A program made the translations under genes and the position numbers. A stretch of DNA of 64,000 bases. Origin: Actinospica robiniae DSM 44927 (GTDB taxonomy: Bacteria; Actinomycetota; Actinomycetes; Streptomycetales; Catenulisporaceae). The stretch is taken from positions 1,113,372 through 1,177,371 of the forward strand of contig NZ_KI632511.1 in the NCBI RefSeq assembly GCF_000504285.1. The letters run 5' to 3'. Below are positions 39,041 through 47,249 of this stretch, piece after piece (position 1 is the stretch's first letter; each line of letters opens with the position of its first letter). Under the pieces are notes generated by a model. It was not told where the DNA came from and ran no database searches. It saw only the letters and a list, made by a program, of their open reading frames with translations.

Positions 39041-40951
39041 GTGTCCGGCGGAAGCGAGACCTTGGAGTTCCAGGCGGAGACCCGTCAGCTGCTGCACCTG
39101 GTGGTGCACTCGCTCTACTCGAACAAGGACATCTTCCTGCGGGAGCTGATCTCCAACGCCTCGGACGCGCTGGACAAGCTCCGGCTCGAGTCGCTCAAGG
39201 ATCCGGACCTGCCCGCGGACACCGCGGACCTGCACATCGAGATCGAGGCGGACGCCGGCGCGCGAACGCTGACCGTGCGCGACAACGGGATCGGGATGTC
39301 GCGCGACGAGGTGGTCGAGCTGATCGGGACGATCGCGAAGTCGGGCACGGCGAGCCTGCTGGAGAAGCTCAAGCAGGCCAAGGACGCCGCGGCCTCGACC
39401 CTGATCGGCCAGTTCGGCGTGGGGTTCTACTCGGCGTTCATGGTCGCCGACAAGGTCTCCCTGGTCACCCGGCGGGCCGGCGAGGAGCACGGCACCCGCT
39501 GGGAGTCGGCTGGTGAGAGCACCTACGAGATCGAGCGGGTCGAGCAGGCGCCGCAGGGCACCAGCGTCACCCTGCACCTGAAGCCGGCCGACCCGGACAA
39601 CCACCTGTTCGACTACACGGCCGAGCGCAAGATCCGAGAGATCGTCAAGAAGTACTCCGACTTCATCCGCTGGCCGATCCGGCTGGCCGCCCCCGCGTCG
39701 GACACGGCGGACACGGCGGACACGTCGGCCGAGGCGGCGCCGATCAACTCGATGAAGGCGCTGTGGGCCCGGCCGCGCAACGAGATCACCGAGGCCGAGT
39801 ACCACGAGTTCTACAAGCAGCTCGCCCACGACTGGTCCGACCCGCTGGAGACCATCCACTTCAAGGCCGAGGGCACGTTCGAGTACGAGGCGCTGCTCTT
39901 CCTGCCCGCGCAGGCCCCGTTCGACCTCTACACCCGCGAGGCCCGGCGCGGTGTCCAGCTTTACGTGAACCGCGTGTTCATCATGGACGAGTGCGACGCG
40001 CTGATGCCGCAGTACCTGCGCTTCGTCAAGGGCGTCGTGGACGCGCACGACCTGTCGTTGAACGTCTCGCGCGAACTGCTGCAGCACGACCGGCAGATCC
40101 GCGGGGTGCGCCGGCGCCTGGTGACCAGGGTGCTGTCGACCGCGAAGGACCTGCAGGGCAAGGACCCGGAGAAGTACCGCGGCTTCTGGGACGCGTTCGG
40201 CCGGGCGCTGAAGGAGGGCCTGCTCGAAGACCAGGACAACCAGGCCACGCTGCTCGAACTGCTCCTGCTCGACACGACCCACGACGCTGCCGAGCCGACG
40301 ACGTTGCGCGCGTACGTGGAGCGGATGAAGCCGGAGCAGAGCGAGATCTACTACCTGACCGGGTCCAGCCGCGCGGCCGTGGAGAACTCGCCGCACATGG
40401 AGGCGTTCCGGGCCAAGGGCTACGAGGTGCTGGTCCTGGTCGATCCCATCGACGAGGTCTGGGTCGACCAGGCGCCCGAGTTCGACGGCAAGGCGCTGCG
40501 GTCGATCGCCAAGGGTCAGGTGGACCTGGACGCGGCGGAGCAGAGCGAAGAGGAGGGCAAGGCGCAGGCCCAGGCGCAGGAGGAGTTCACCCCGCTGCTC
40601 GAGTTCCTGGCCGAGTCGCTGGCCGAGAAGGTCAAGTCGGCCCGGCTCTCCACCCGGCTCACCGACTCCCCCGCCTGCCTCGTCGGCGACACGAACGACC
40701 TGACGCCGGCGCTGGAGAAGCTCTACCGGGCGATGGGCCAGCCGGTGCCGCACACCAAGCGCATCCTCGAGGTGAACGCGGCGCACCCGCTGATCACCGG
40801 CCTGCGCACGGCCCACGCCGCGAACTCGGGCGACCTCGGCGAGAGCGCGGAACTGCTCTACGGCCTCGCCCTGCTGGCCGAGGGCGGGGAACTGGCCGAC
40901 CCGGCCCGATTCAGCAAGCTGATCGCCGATCGGCTGGCGCCGACGGTCTGA
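39041..40951 (+). CDS. htpG: Hsp90-family chaperone HtpG
   Basis: A 636-residue Hsp90. The N-terminal ATPase has FLRELISNASDALDKLR, DNGIGM and IGQFGVGFYSAFMVADKV; the middle domain has LYVNRVFIMDE and LNVSRELLQ, and the C-terminal dimerisation part is present. An Ala/Asp/Thr-rich insert (ASDTADTADTSAEAA) replaces the usual linker between N and middle domains. The GTG at 39041 has GAGGAGAG upstream. No HAIR, CIRCE or SigB-type motif was recognised in the 92-bp gap. The non-coding repeat element begins 62 bp after the stop. Confidence 0.95.
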   Translation: MSGGSETLEFQAETRQLLHLVVHSLYSNKDIFLRELISNASDALDKLRLESLKDPDLPADTADLHIEIEADAGARTLTVRDNGIGMSRDEVVELIGTIAKSGTASLLEKLKQAKDAAASTLIGQFGVGFYSAFMVADKVSLVTRRAGEEHGTRWESAGESTYEIERVEQAPQGTSVTLHLKPADPDNHLFDYTAERKIREIVKKYSDFIRWPIRLAAPASDTADTADTSAEAAPINSMKALWARPRNEITEAEYHEFYKQLAHDWSDPLETIHFKAEGTFEYEALLFLPAQAPFDLYTREARRGVQLYVNRVFIMDECDALMPQYLRFVKGVVDAHDLSLNVSRELLQHDRQIRGVRRRLVTRVLSTAKDLQGKDPEKYRGFWDAFGRALKEGLLEDQDNQATLLELLLLDTTHDAAEPTTLRAYVERMKPEQSEIYYLTGSSRAAVENSPHMEAFRAKGYEVLVLVDPIDEVWVDQAPEFDGKALRSIAKGQVDLDAAEQSEEEGKAQAQAQEEFTPLLEFLAESLAEKVKSARLSTRLTDSPACLVGDTNDLTPALEKLYRAMGQPVPHTKRILEVNAAHPLITGLRTAHAANSGDLGESAELLYGLALLAEGGELADPARFSKLIADRLAPTV

Positions 40952-41013
40952 GCACGCGTGTTCCCGGCCGCGGGTCGCTTTCTCGCGGCCGGACCAGGTG
41001 GCTCGGGTCTACT

Positions 41014-41493
41014 GCGAGTTGATGGTCGGCTGGGTGCTCGTGGGGTGTGAGCGTGGCGTGTCGGGTCAGGGTGGTCGTCTTGGTGTGGGCGGCCGCTTCG
41101 CGCCGCCCGTTTCGTCTGACCACCCGCCCACCCGTTGCGTCGGCGGAGCGGGCTGCGGTTTCAAGATCTCGCCTCCGGCGCGGGCCTTCCCTCGGAGAGA
41201 GATGCCGGGGTTGCGTGGGTGCTGTCGTTGGCGGAGCGGACTGGGGTTCGGGGTGGTGGGGTTGCGGGGGCGTGCTCTCTCCTCGGCCGATCCCCGGAGG
41301 CAATCAGGAACCTGCCGGGAGGTCAAGCGGCGGTGGCCCGCGCTGTGCTGTTTTCGTCTTCGCGCCGCTTGACCTCCCGGCAGAACCCTGATCGGGCTTC
41401 GCCTGCCCGACCGAGGAGAGAGCCCACCCCCTGGGGAGTGGTGCGAGCTGCACTCGGGCCCAGTCCCGGACCGCGGCCCGGCCGCGCTCGATC
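41014..41493 (+). repeat. Left arm of long inverted repeat, containing a 150-bp hairpin
   Basis: Contains a secondary inverted repeat at 41274-41423. Its inner arms (41312-41332 and 41363-41383) are a perfect 21-bp match around CCGGGAGGTCAAGCGG with a 30-base loop, and its outer arms are GCTCTCTCCTCGG and CCGAGGAGAGAGC. Confidence 0.8.
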
Positions 41494-41835
41494 CGGAAGA
41501 ATCCTGCATCACCTTGATCCGGTCATCTCGATCCTCGATCCACGCGAAAGAGTCCCGTGTCGCGCTCGGTGCGGAAGGATTCTGCATCACCTTGACCCGG
41601 CCATCCCGATCCTCGATCCGCCCGAAAGGTCGGCGCTCGGGTCGCGCTGATGTCGGATCCTGCATGGCCTCGGCGCGATCGACCCCGATCCCAGACCTCG
41701 CGGCGCAATCCCGCAGGCCGGCCGTGCCCGATGCGGAAGGATTCTGCATCACCCTGATCCGATTGGCCCGGAGCTCACGCAACGCGCAAGATCGCGTGGC
41801 TCGGTCGCATGCCGAGGACAAATCCTGCACCGTTT
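41494..41835. repeat. Tandem repeats of 78-84 bp in the element core
   Basis: Four to five units anchored on CTGCA(T) at 41504, 41582, 41660, 41744 and 41824, spaced 78, 78, 84 and 80 bp. Units 1, 2 and 4 share CGGAAGRATYCTGCATCACC followed by TGAYCCG; unit 3 and the last are degenerate. Similar GGATTCTGCA occurs in the loop of the right-arm hairpin. Confidence 0.7.
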
Positions 41836-42070
41836 TCAGCCACACCCCCGCCGCCACCTGCCCAGCCATCCCGACCACCACCCCTCCCGTCATAAGCCGC
41901 GATCCCCGTACATTTCCATGCTAGACGCCGCCACCGACAAAAGATGCGAATCCGTCCTTTGCCGGAAAAGAAAAAATACGGGAGATTTCCGGGGAACTCG
42001 GGCGCACTCCCCGACGTTGAAAGGAGTAGAGAAGCAAAGAGCGGCCCAGAACGGCGATGCATGATCGTGC

Positions 42071-42510
42071 ATCAAGCGCGACCGGGCCACGGGCCGGGGC
42101 TCGGCCCGAGCGCAGCTCGCACTGCTCCCCCCAGGGGGTGGGCTCTCTCCTCGGTCGGGCAGGCGAAGCCCGATCAGGGTTCTGCCGGGAGGTCAAGCGG
42201 CGCCCTGCAGAATCCGCCACCAGCGGAAGCCACCGCCGCTTGACCTCCCGACAGGTTCCTGATTGCCTCCGGGGACCGACCGAGGAGAGAGCACACCCCC
42301 GCAACCCCACCACCCCGAACCCCAGCCCGCCCCACCACGCCGGCAACTGCGCAGACCCGGCACTCTCTCCGAGGGAAGGGCCCGCGCCGGAGGCGAGATC
42401 TTGAAACTCCAGCTCGCCCCGCCAACGCAACAGGTGGGCAGTGTGGTCAGACGAAACGGGGCGGAGCGAAGCGGCCGCCCCCACCAACACTCAGCCGACC
42501 ATCAACTCGC
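42071..42510 (-). repeat. Right arm of long inverted repeat, containing a second hairpin
   Basis: Reverse complement of the left arm. Its own hairpin has inner arms 42182-42202 and 42234-42254 (one mismatch) with a different loop, so the 21-bp core occurs four times in the element in alternating orientation. Confidence 0.8.
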
Positions 42511-42953
42511 TAGGCCTTCGCAACCGGCGTCGGCCGGGGCGGCAGCTTCCTGAGCGCGTGCTGATACGCGACGGCGAGTGCCTCCTCAGCCGGCACGGCG
42601 AAGTCCGGGACCAGGCTCGCGCTGAGGACTCCAGCGCCGTCGGCGGTGGTGGTGCCCGTGGCGCCGGCGGTCAGCAGGTAGACCGGCTGGTCGAGGCGGA
42701 CGGATTCGACGTCGGCCGGCACGGCGCCGCAGGACCACGAGGAGACACCGCTCGGCGCCCGACCGTCGTCACCGCCTTCGCCGCGCAGATCCAGGATCAG
42801 CGCGTCGGTGTCCGCGAGCGCGGTCATCGCGGCAGTGACGAAAGGTGCAGCGTCGCCCGGCTCGGCGACCAGAGCCTCGGTCTCGAGGTAGCCGATATTG
42901 CCCTCGAGGCGCTCGATGCGCCGCACGCCCTGGTTCTCGGTGGTCATCCCCAT
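42510..42953 (-). pseudogene. S41-peptidase (IRBP-like) remnant with internal deletion
   Basis: A 147-residue open frame resembling S41 peptidases of the retinol-binding-protein type, but incomplete. RRIERLEGNIGYLE and AAMTALADTDALILDLRGEGGDD match the start of the peptidase core; FAVPAEEALAVAYQHALRKL matches its end. The expected N-terminal helical domain is absent. The catalytic Ser-Gly-Gly-Glu-Glu-Phe region and its Lys are missing, replaced by VYLLTAGATGTTTADGAG. It is probably inactive. The stop codon coincides with the outer end of the inverted-repeat element, which suggests the insertion or a rearrangement shaped the gene. Confidence 0.6.
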
Positions 42954-43077
42954 GACCGGCGATCCTAGTACGTGTCCGCCAGTGGAGATTCACCGGCTTG
43001 GCCTTAGCGGCCGAGGCGGGCCCGCGCGGGCGTGGCGGTGGTCACGGCGGCGGTCGCCGGGTGGCTGCGGCAGGGCC

Positions 43078-43404
43078 TCAGCCTTCGCCGGACGTCCGCT
43101 GCGGCACGACGGTCGCGGGCGGGGAGTGGCCGGCGGAGGAGCACGGGATGTTGGCCCACCAGCCGCCGGGATACAGGACGTCGACGCAGACGAGTTCGTC
43201 CGCGGACTCCCGCCGGTAATGATCGAGCACGAATACGGCGCGATCCAGCGCGCCGGCTTCGCACTCGGCGTTGTGGTAGGTGCGGAACGGCTGGTCGCGG
43301 CAGTCGGTCACCCGCCAGGTGCACCGGATGGTCCAGAGCGGGTACTCCTGCGCGTCCGCGTCGAGCTGCTCGGCGACGCCGTCGATGGACATTGATTCGG
43401 GCAC
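43078..43404 (-). CDS. Hypothetical protein (108 aa) divergent from GntR regulator
   Basis: A 108-residue protein of unknown family with a short beta-rich pattern (YPLWTIRCTWRVTDC, FRTYHNAECEAGALDRAVFVLDHYRR, ELVCVDVLYPGGWWANIPC). Its four or five cysteines and aromatic residues suggest a small folded or metal-binding protein. The GTG at 43404 is favoured because GGGAG lies 12 bp upstream; an ATG at 43392 is the alternative. It shares a 132-bp divergent promoter region with the GntR gene, including three CGTATACG boxes, so it is probably the regulator's target. Confidence 0.6.
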   Translation of the reverse strand: MPESMSIDGVAEQLDADAQEYPLWTIRCTWRVTDCRDQPFRTYHNAECEAGALDRAVFVLDHYRRESADELVCVDVLYPGGWWANIPCSSAGHSPPATVVPQRTSGEG

Positions 43405-43450
43405 GGCCGCTTGAGTCTCCCTGTGCGCGAGGGACGTCTGCCAGGCCCAC

Positions 43451-43490
43451 CGTATACGCGGCTTCGTATACGCACAACCCTTCGTATACG
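43451..43490. promoter_or_regulatory. Three CGTATACG palindromes, probable GntR operator
   Basis: Octamer CGTATACG occurs at 43451-43458, 43465-43472 and 43483-43490 (14- and 18-bp steps). They lie between the divergent genes, 47 bp before the GntR start. GTATAC-type palindromes are usual for HutC-like GntR regulators; autoregulation is likely. Confidence 0.65.
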
Positions 43491-43536
43491 ATGAAATCCT
43501 CCGCGCGAAGGAGCGTGGGAGCGAAGGGAAGCGTCG

Positions 43537-44226
43537 ATGGCCGAGCCGGCTTACGTCGCCCTCGCGGGCGCCTATGCGCGACAGATCCGCGGCGGGCAGC
43601 TGGCGCCGGGCGCGCGGCTGCCCAGTTACGCCGAGCTGGTGGAGCGGCACGCCGTCTCCGAAATCGTTGCCCGCAAAGCGATCCAGCTGCTGCAGAGCCA
43701 AGGGCTGGTCCGGTGCGTGCGGCGCCAGGGCGTCTACGTCGCGGACCGGATCGACATGGTGCGCGTCTCGCCGGAGCGGCAGCGCGAATCTGCGGAGACC
43801 TCGTTCCGCAACGAGGCCGAGGGGCGGATCACGGTCGAACGCGAGACGAGCCGAATACCGGCGAGCGCGGAGCTGGCCGAGGCCTTCGATCTGGCCGCGG
43901 GCCAGCTGATCACCCGCGTCGTGACGAAGGCGGCCGAGGACGGCCGGCCGATTTCGATCTCTGACACCCATCAGCCGCTCGACGTGGCCGACGCCTCCGG
44001 CGCGACCTGGCTGGAGGAGACCATCGCGGACCGCCTGCCCACCGCGGAGCACGCGCAATGGCTGCGCACGCGCCCCGGGGACCTGGTCAAGACCGTGCAT
44101 CAGCGCTTCTGCGGCCCGGACGGCCGGCTGCTGATGCTCTCAGACGTCTCCTATCCGCGCGACCGGTACGACGCCTTCACCTTTCGCATGACCCTGCGAC
44201 CGGAGACGGCGGGCACCGAGGAATGA
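43537..44226 (+). CDS. GntR-family regulator, HutC/UTRA type
   Basis: A 229-residue regulator. The N-terminal winged helix has YVALAGAYARQIRGGQLAPGARLPS, ELVERHAVSEIVARKAIQLLQSQGL and RRQGVYVAD; residues ~75-225 are a UTRA effector domain (ITRVVTKAAEDGRPISISDTHQPL, DLVKTVHQRFCGPDGRLLMLSDVSYP). UTRA domains bind small ligands such as sugars, amino-acid derivatives or conjugation signals. GAAGGGAAG precedes the ATG. Three CGTATACG boxes upstream suggest self-control and control of the divergent gene. A UTRA-only protein is encoded at 46689-47246. Confidence 0.9.
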   Translation: MAEPAYVALAGAYARQIRGGQLAPGARLPSYAELVERHAVSEIVARKAIQLLQSQGLVRCVRRQGVYVADRIDMVRVSPERQRESAETSFRNEAEGRITVERETSRIPASAELAEAFDLAAGQLITRVVTKAAEDGRPISISDTHQPLDVADASGATWLEETIADRLPTAEHAQWLRTRPGDLVKTVHQRFCGPDGRLLMLSDVSYPRDRYDAFTFRMTLRPETAGTEE

Positions 44227-44257
44227 CAGCTCGCTGATTCACATCTCGCGCTCGCGG

Positions 44258-45109
44258 CTATCCTCGAATCCGGATCCAGCCCTGCGCCTGGTCGGCCAGG
44301 TTCCACCAGGAGACGAAGGACGGATCGCTGGAGGAGAGCTCCCAGCGCGCCGAGAGTGCGTCGAAGAACGCGTCGTCACCGGTCCGGCCGCCGGGCGGCT
44401 CGCCGACGTAAACGAGGCGCTCACCCCCGGCACCTTCGAAGGCGTCGAGGATCTCGGACGCCATGGTGTTGCCCCATCCCGGCGGCCAGCACAGGAACAG
44501 CACGCACCCGGCCCGGCTCGCGATCCGCAGGCCGTCGAGCGCCGCGACGAAGTGCCAGACGTCGGCCTGGCCGGGGATGCGCGGGAACGAGACGTTCTCG
44601 GCGCGGTCGGGCGGTTCGAGTTCGAACGCGTCGACGGCGAGTCCGGCCCCGCTCAGCTGCGCGGCCCAGTAGCCGCGGCCCGCGCCCACCTCCACCACCG
44701 GGCGTCCGTCGCAGAACCCGGCGACCCAGGCGAGCGTCTCCGGCGAGGGGATCGCGTAGGAGTAGGCGGCCTGCAGGATCAGCTGGGCGTAGGCGAGCTG
44801 CGCGCTGCCCTCGGCCGTGCCGCCGTCCACCACCCGCCTGCCTACGCGCAGCGAGACGGACGGCGCGACGATGTCCCAGTACGGGTTCGCGCTCACCGCT
44901 GTCCCGCCGGTCATGAAGTGCAGGAAGCGCAGGTCGAAGTCGAAGGCGGCGACCGCCTGCGCCTCGGCCGGCTGAGGCATGGCGGCCGCGACGTTGAAGT
45001 ACTCGGCCACCTTCGGATATTCGAGCCGCAGCCGTGGCTCGTCCCCGAGCAGCCCGATCAGCTCTTCGCGCCGTTCCGCCGTCAACGCCAGCTCCGTCAC
45101 ACGGTCCAT
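44258..45109 (-). CDS. Class I SAM-dependent methyltransferase-like protein
   Basis: A 283-residue protein with a Rossmann-type methyltransferase core in its C-terminal half: motif I VVEVGAGRGYWAAQL, motif II VDAFELEPP, and a motif IV-like CVLFLCWPPGWGN. The first ~110 residues are mainly helical and unassigned. The substrate is unknown; FLCWPP is reminiscent of NPPY-type methyltransferases but is not the same. The ATG at 45109 was chosen as the start of the conserved part; a GTG at 45133 is possible. It lies on the same strand as, and downstream of, another methyltransferase gene. Confidence 0.72.
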   Translation of the reverse strand: MDRVTELALTAERREELIGLLGDEPRLRLEYPKVAEYFNVAAAMPQPAEAQAVAAFDFDLRFLHFMTGGTAVSANPYWDIVAPSVSLRVGRRVVDGGTAEGSAQLAYAQLILQAAYSYAIPSPETLAWVAGFCDGRPVVEVGAGRGYWAAQLSGAGLAVDAFELEPPDRAENVSFPRIPGQADVWHFVAALDGLRIASRAGCVLFLCWPPGWGNTMASEILDAFEGAGGERLVYVGEPPGGRTGDDAFFDALSARWELSSSDPSFVSWWNLADQAQGWIRIRG

Positions 45110-45166
45110 TGTGGCCCGCGGACCCGAGCGCACGGCCGAAGCGGCGCGGGGAAGTTTCGGCCGGTT

Positions 45167-45970
45167 TCAGCCGGCCGGTGTGGCGGCCTCGATCGGCGCG
45201 GTGGCGAGGTGGAGCACCGCGCCGCGGTCGAGGACGATGCCGCCGGCCTCCTGCATCCGGTCCAGTTCGGCCAGCGCACGGCCGCGGAACTCGGCCGCGT
45301 CCCGCGGTTCGAGCGCCTCGACGGTGGCCGCGAAACCGTGCGACATATGGAAGTCCCAGCCCATCCGCGGCGTGGCGATCGGCAGGTGGACCTCGAGGGC
45401 GATCGAGCGGACGTCCGTGAAGCCGGCCTCGCGCAGATCGGGCGCGACATCGGCACTGTGCCAGGGCAGCGGCCGAACAGCCCGCTTGGCGTAGTCGCCG
45501 ACGAGCTTGTTCCAGCCGTCCCAGCGTCCTTCGTCCTCGCACGGACCCGGCGTGGTCAGCGCGACTCGGCCGCCCGGCCGTAGCACCCGGCGCGACTCGG
45601 CCAGCACCCGCGGCCGGTCGGACACCAGATGGATCATGAAACCGCCGGTGACCAGGTCGTATCCGCCCGACGGAAGGTCGAGCCGGCGCACGTCCATCAA
45701 CCGCGCGTCGATCCGGGGATGCTCGGCGCTCAGCAGCTGCACCATCCGCGGCGCCGCGTCCACGGCGGTCACCATGCAGCCGCGTGACCAGGCCTGCGCC
45801 GCGATCGCGCCGCGGCCGCTGCCGATGTCCAGCAGCCGGGTCCCGGCCGGCACGTCCACCCGGTCCATCGTCTGCCGGGCGAACTCGGCGAAGAACGGCA
45901 CGACCTGGTCGTAGCGGTCGGCGAGACGATCGAAGAGGTCTGGCACCGTCTGAGTCACGTCCCGAACCAT
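45167..45970 (-). CDS. SAM-dependent methyltransferase, UbiE/Methyltransf_11 type
   Basis: A 267-residue methyltransferase. It begins DLFDRLADRYDQVVPFFAEFARQTMDRV, has motif I LLDIGSGRGAIAAQA, motif II VTAVDAAPRMVQLL, the post-II DVRRLDLPSGGYDLVTGGF and motif III VLRPGGRVALTTPGP. The C-terminal half (WDFHMSHGFAATVEALEP) would hold the acceptor site. Its substrate is unknown; similar proteins act on quinones, antibiotics or small metabolites. The start may be the ATG at 45970 or a GTG four codons later. No biosynthetic cluster is evident around it. Confidence 0.87.
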   Translation of the reverse strand: MVRDVTQTVPDLFDRLADRYDQVVPFFAEFARQTMDRVDVPAGTRLLDIGSGRGAIAAQAWSRGCMVTAVDAAPRMVQLLSAEHPRIDARLMDVRRLDLPSGGYDLVTGGFMIHLVSDRPRVLAESRRVLRPGGRVALTTPGPCEDEGRWDGWNKLVGDYAKRAVRPLPWHSADVAPDLREAGFTDVRSIALEVHLPIATPRMGWDFHMSHGFAATVEALEPRDAAEFRGRALAELDRMQEAGGIVLDRGAVLHLATAPIEAATPAG

Positions 45971-46078
45971 GGCGCAATTCCCCGGCCCGGGCAAGCGGAT
46001 TCGGCGGATCGTGATTCCGGCGGCGCGGGCGGAGTCCGGCTCGCCCCCGGGGCGTCGGCGGCCGGGCATAATGGCGTT

Positions 46079-46684
46079 GTGCACGGGGTGGCTCGAGGTA
46101 CGGATGCGAGAGCGCGGACGGTGGTGCTCGTCGAAGGGCCCAGCGATCTGACCGCGCTCGAGGTGCTGGCGCGGCGGCGTGGGATGGGTCTCGAGGCCGA
46201 GCGCGTGTCGCTGGTGTCGATGGACGGGATCACCAACATCGGCCGCTTCCTGGCGCGCCTTCACACCGACGAGCCCGAGGCGCACATCGCCGGGCTCTAC
46301 GACGACGCCGAGGAGCGGTTCGTCCGGCGCGGCCTGCAACGGCTGGGCATCGACGTGCCCGAGGATCGCGCGGCGCTTGAGGCGTTGGGCTTCTTCTCCT
46401 GCTCAGCGGACCTGGAGGACGAGCTGATCCGGGCGCTCGGGCCGTCGGAGGTGGAGCGGCTGGTGGAGGCGGAAGGGCACCTGCGCTCGTTCCGGACGCT
46501 GCAGCAGCAGCCCGCATTGCGCGACCGCTCCCTGCACGACCAGCTTCGCCGGCTGATGAGCGGACGCTCGGGCAACAAAGAGCGATACGCCGCGGTCATG
46601 GCCGAAGCGGTGCCGTGGGAGCAGGTGCCGCCGCCGCTGGCAGGCGTGCTGACGTACGTCGCCGGTACCATCACGTCGCGCTAG
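46079..46684 (+). CDS. Stand-alone TOPRIM-domain protein (OLD-like)
   Basis: A 201-residue protein whose N-terminal half is a TOPRIM fold: TVVLVEGPSDLTALEVLARRRG supplies the conserved Glu, SMDGITNIGRFL the second strand, and AGLYDDAEERF the Asp pair. The order resembles the TOPRIM of OLD-family nucleases, but no ATPase domain is attached. The C-terminal half is helical (EVERLVEAEGHLRSFRTLQQQ). A metal-dependent nuclease or nucleotidyl role is likely. The GTG at 46079 follows CATAAT by 5 bp, so the mRNA is probably leaderless. The stop is 4 bp before the UTRA-only gene, implying an operon. Confidence 0.78.
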   Translation: MHGVARGTDARARTVVLVEGPSDLTALEVLARRRGMGLEAERVSLVSMDGITNIGRFLARLHTDEPEAHIAGLYDDAEERFVRRGLQRLGIDVPEDRAALEALGFFSCSADLEDELIRALGPSEVERLVEAEGHLRSFRTLQQQPALRDRSLHDQLRRLMSGRSGNKERYAAVMAEAVPWEQVPPPLAGVLTYVAGTITSR

Positions 46685-46688
46685 TCTC

Positions 46689-47246
46689 ATGGCTGTGCCC
46701 GAATGGATCACCTCATCAGAGCCGTACCTCGCGCCCAGAGACCCGGCGACAGCCGACCCGTGGCGTGAGGAAGCTGCGTGGGCAGGCGGGGTCGGCGCGC
46801 ACAAGGTGATCCTGGTGGCGCGGCAGGTGCCGTCGGAGCGGGTGGCCGGCCTGCTCGGCATCGCCCTCGATGAAGCCGCCGTTCTGCGCCGGCGCCTCGT
46901 CACGCTCGACGATGTGCCAGTCGAGGTCTCCGACTCCTGGTATCCCGCGGAGATCGCGGACGGCACGCCGCTCGCCGAGGACCGACCGATCAAGGGCGGA
47001 GCGCTTCGCGCGCTGGCCGAGCGCGGCTACGTCGCCGAACGCCATGTCGAGGAAGTGGCCGCGGTCGCGGTGCCGGCCGAACTGAGCGACCTGCTCCCCC
47101 GCTCGCCGGTCATCGAGCTCACCCGCACCAGCTACACGGCGGACGACGTTCCGTTCGAGGTCGCCGTCATGCTGATGAGCCCCGAGATGGCTCCGGGCGT
47201 GCCGCGGCGACTGCGGTACGAGATCCGCTACCGCGCGGACGAGTGA
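46689..47246 (+). CDS. UTRA-domain-only protein (GntR-like without HTH)
   Basis: A 185-residue protein that aligns by pattern with the effector half of HutC-type GntR regulators (VAGLLGIALDEAAVLRRRLVTLDDVPVEVSDSWYP, IELTRTSYTADDVPFEVAVMLMSPEM) but has no winged-helix domain. It may sense a ligand and act through a partner, or be a remnant. It follows the TOPRIM gene by 4 bp and probably depends on it for translation, since no ribosome-binding site is visible. The GntR regulator at 43537-44226 is a possible partner. Confidence 0.75.
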   Translation: MAVPEWITSSEPYLAPRDPATADPWREEAAWAGGVGAHKVILVARQVPSERVAGLLGIALDEAAVLRRRLVTLDDVPVEVSDSWYPAEIADGTPLAEDRPIKGGALRALAERGYVAERHVEEVAAVAVPAELSDLLPRSPVIELTRTSYTADDVPFEVAVMLMSPEMAPGVPRRLRYEIRYRADE

Positions 47247-47249
47247 GGC

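Larger units (their letters stand above)
41014..42510. mobile_element. Non-coding 1.5-kb element: long inverted repeats around a tandem-repeat core
   Basis: The two ends are reverse complements starting GCGAGTTGATGGTCGGCTG. The left arm is 41014-41493 and the right arm 42071-42510; they match over their whole length except for a ~40-bp insertion in the left arm (about 41045-41090), the hairpin loops and scattered changes. The core (41494-42070) holds 78-84-bp tandem repeats and an AT-richer stretch. Six-frame reading gives no protein-like frame and no transposase. It starts 62 bp after htpG and ends at the stop codon of an S41-peptidase remnant. It looks like a foldback or MITE-like element; no target duplication was seen. 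Confidence 0.65.

Noticed and set aside
41494-41835. CRISPR array
   Set aside because: The repeats are 78-84 bp, diverged and without distinct spacers, and no cas genes are present.
41066-41893. 275-residue minus-strand frame and several shorter frames in the repeat element
   Set aside because: They follow the inverted and tandem repeats, which keep frames open in several phases; no start signals or domains.
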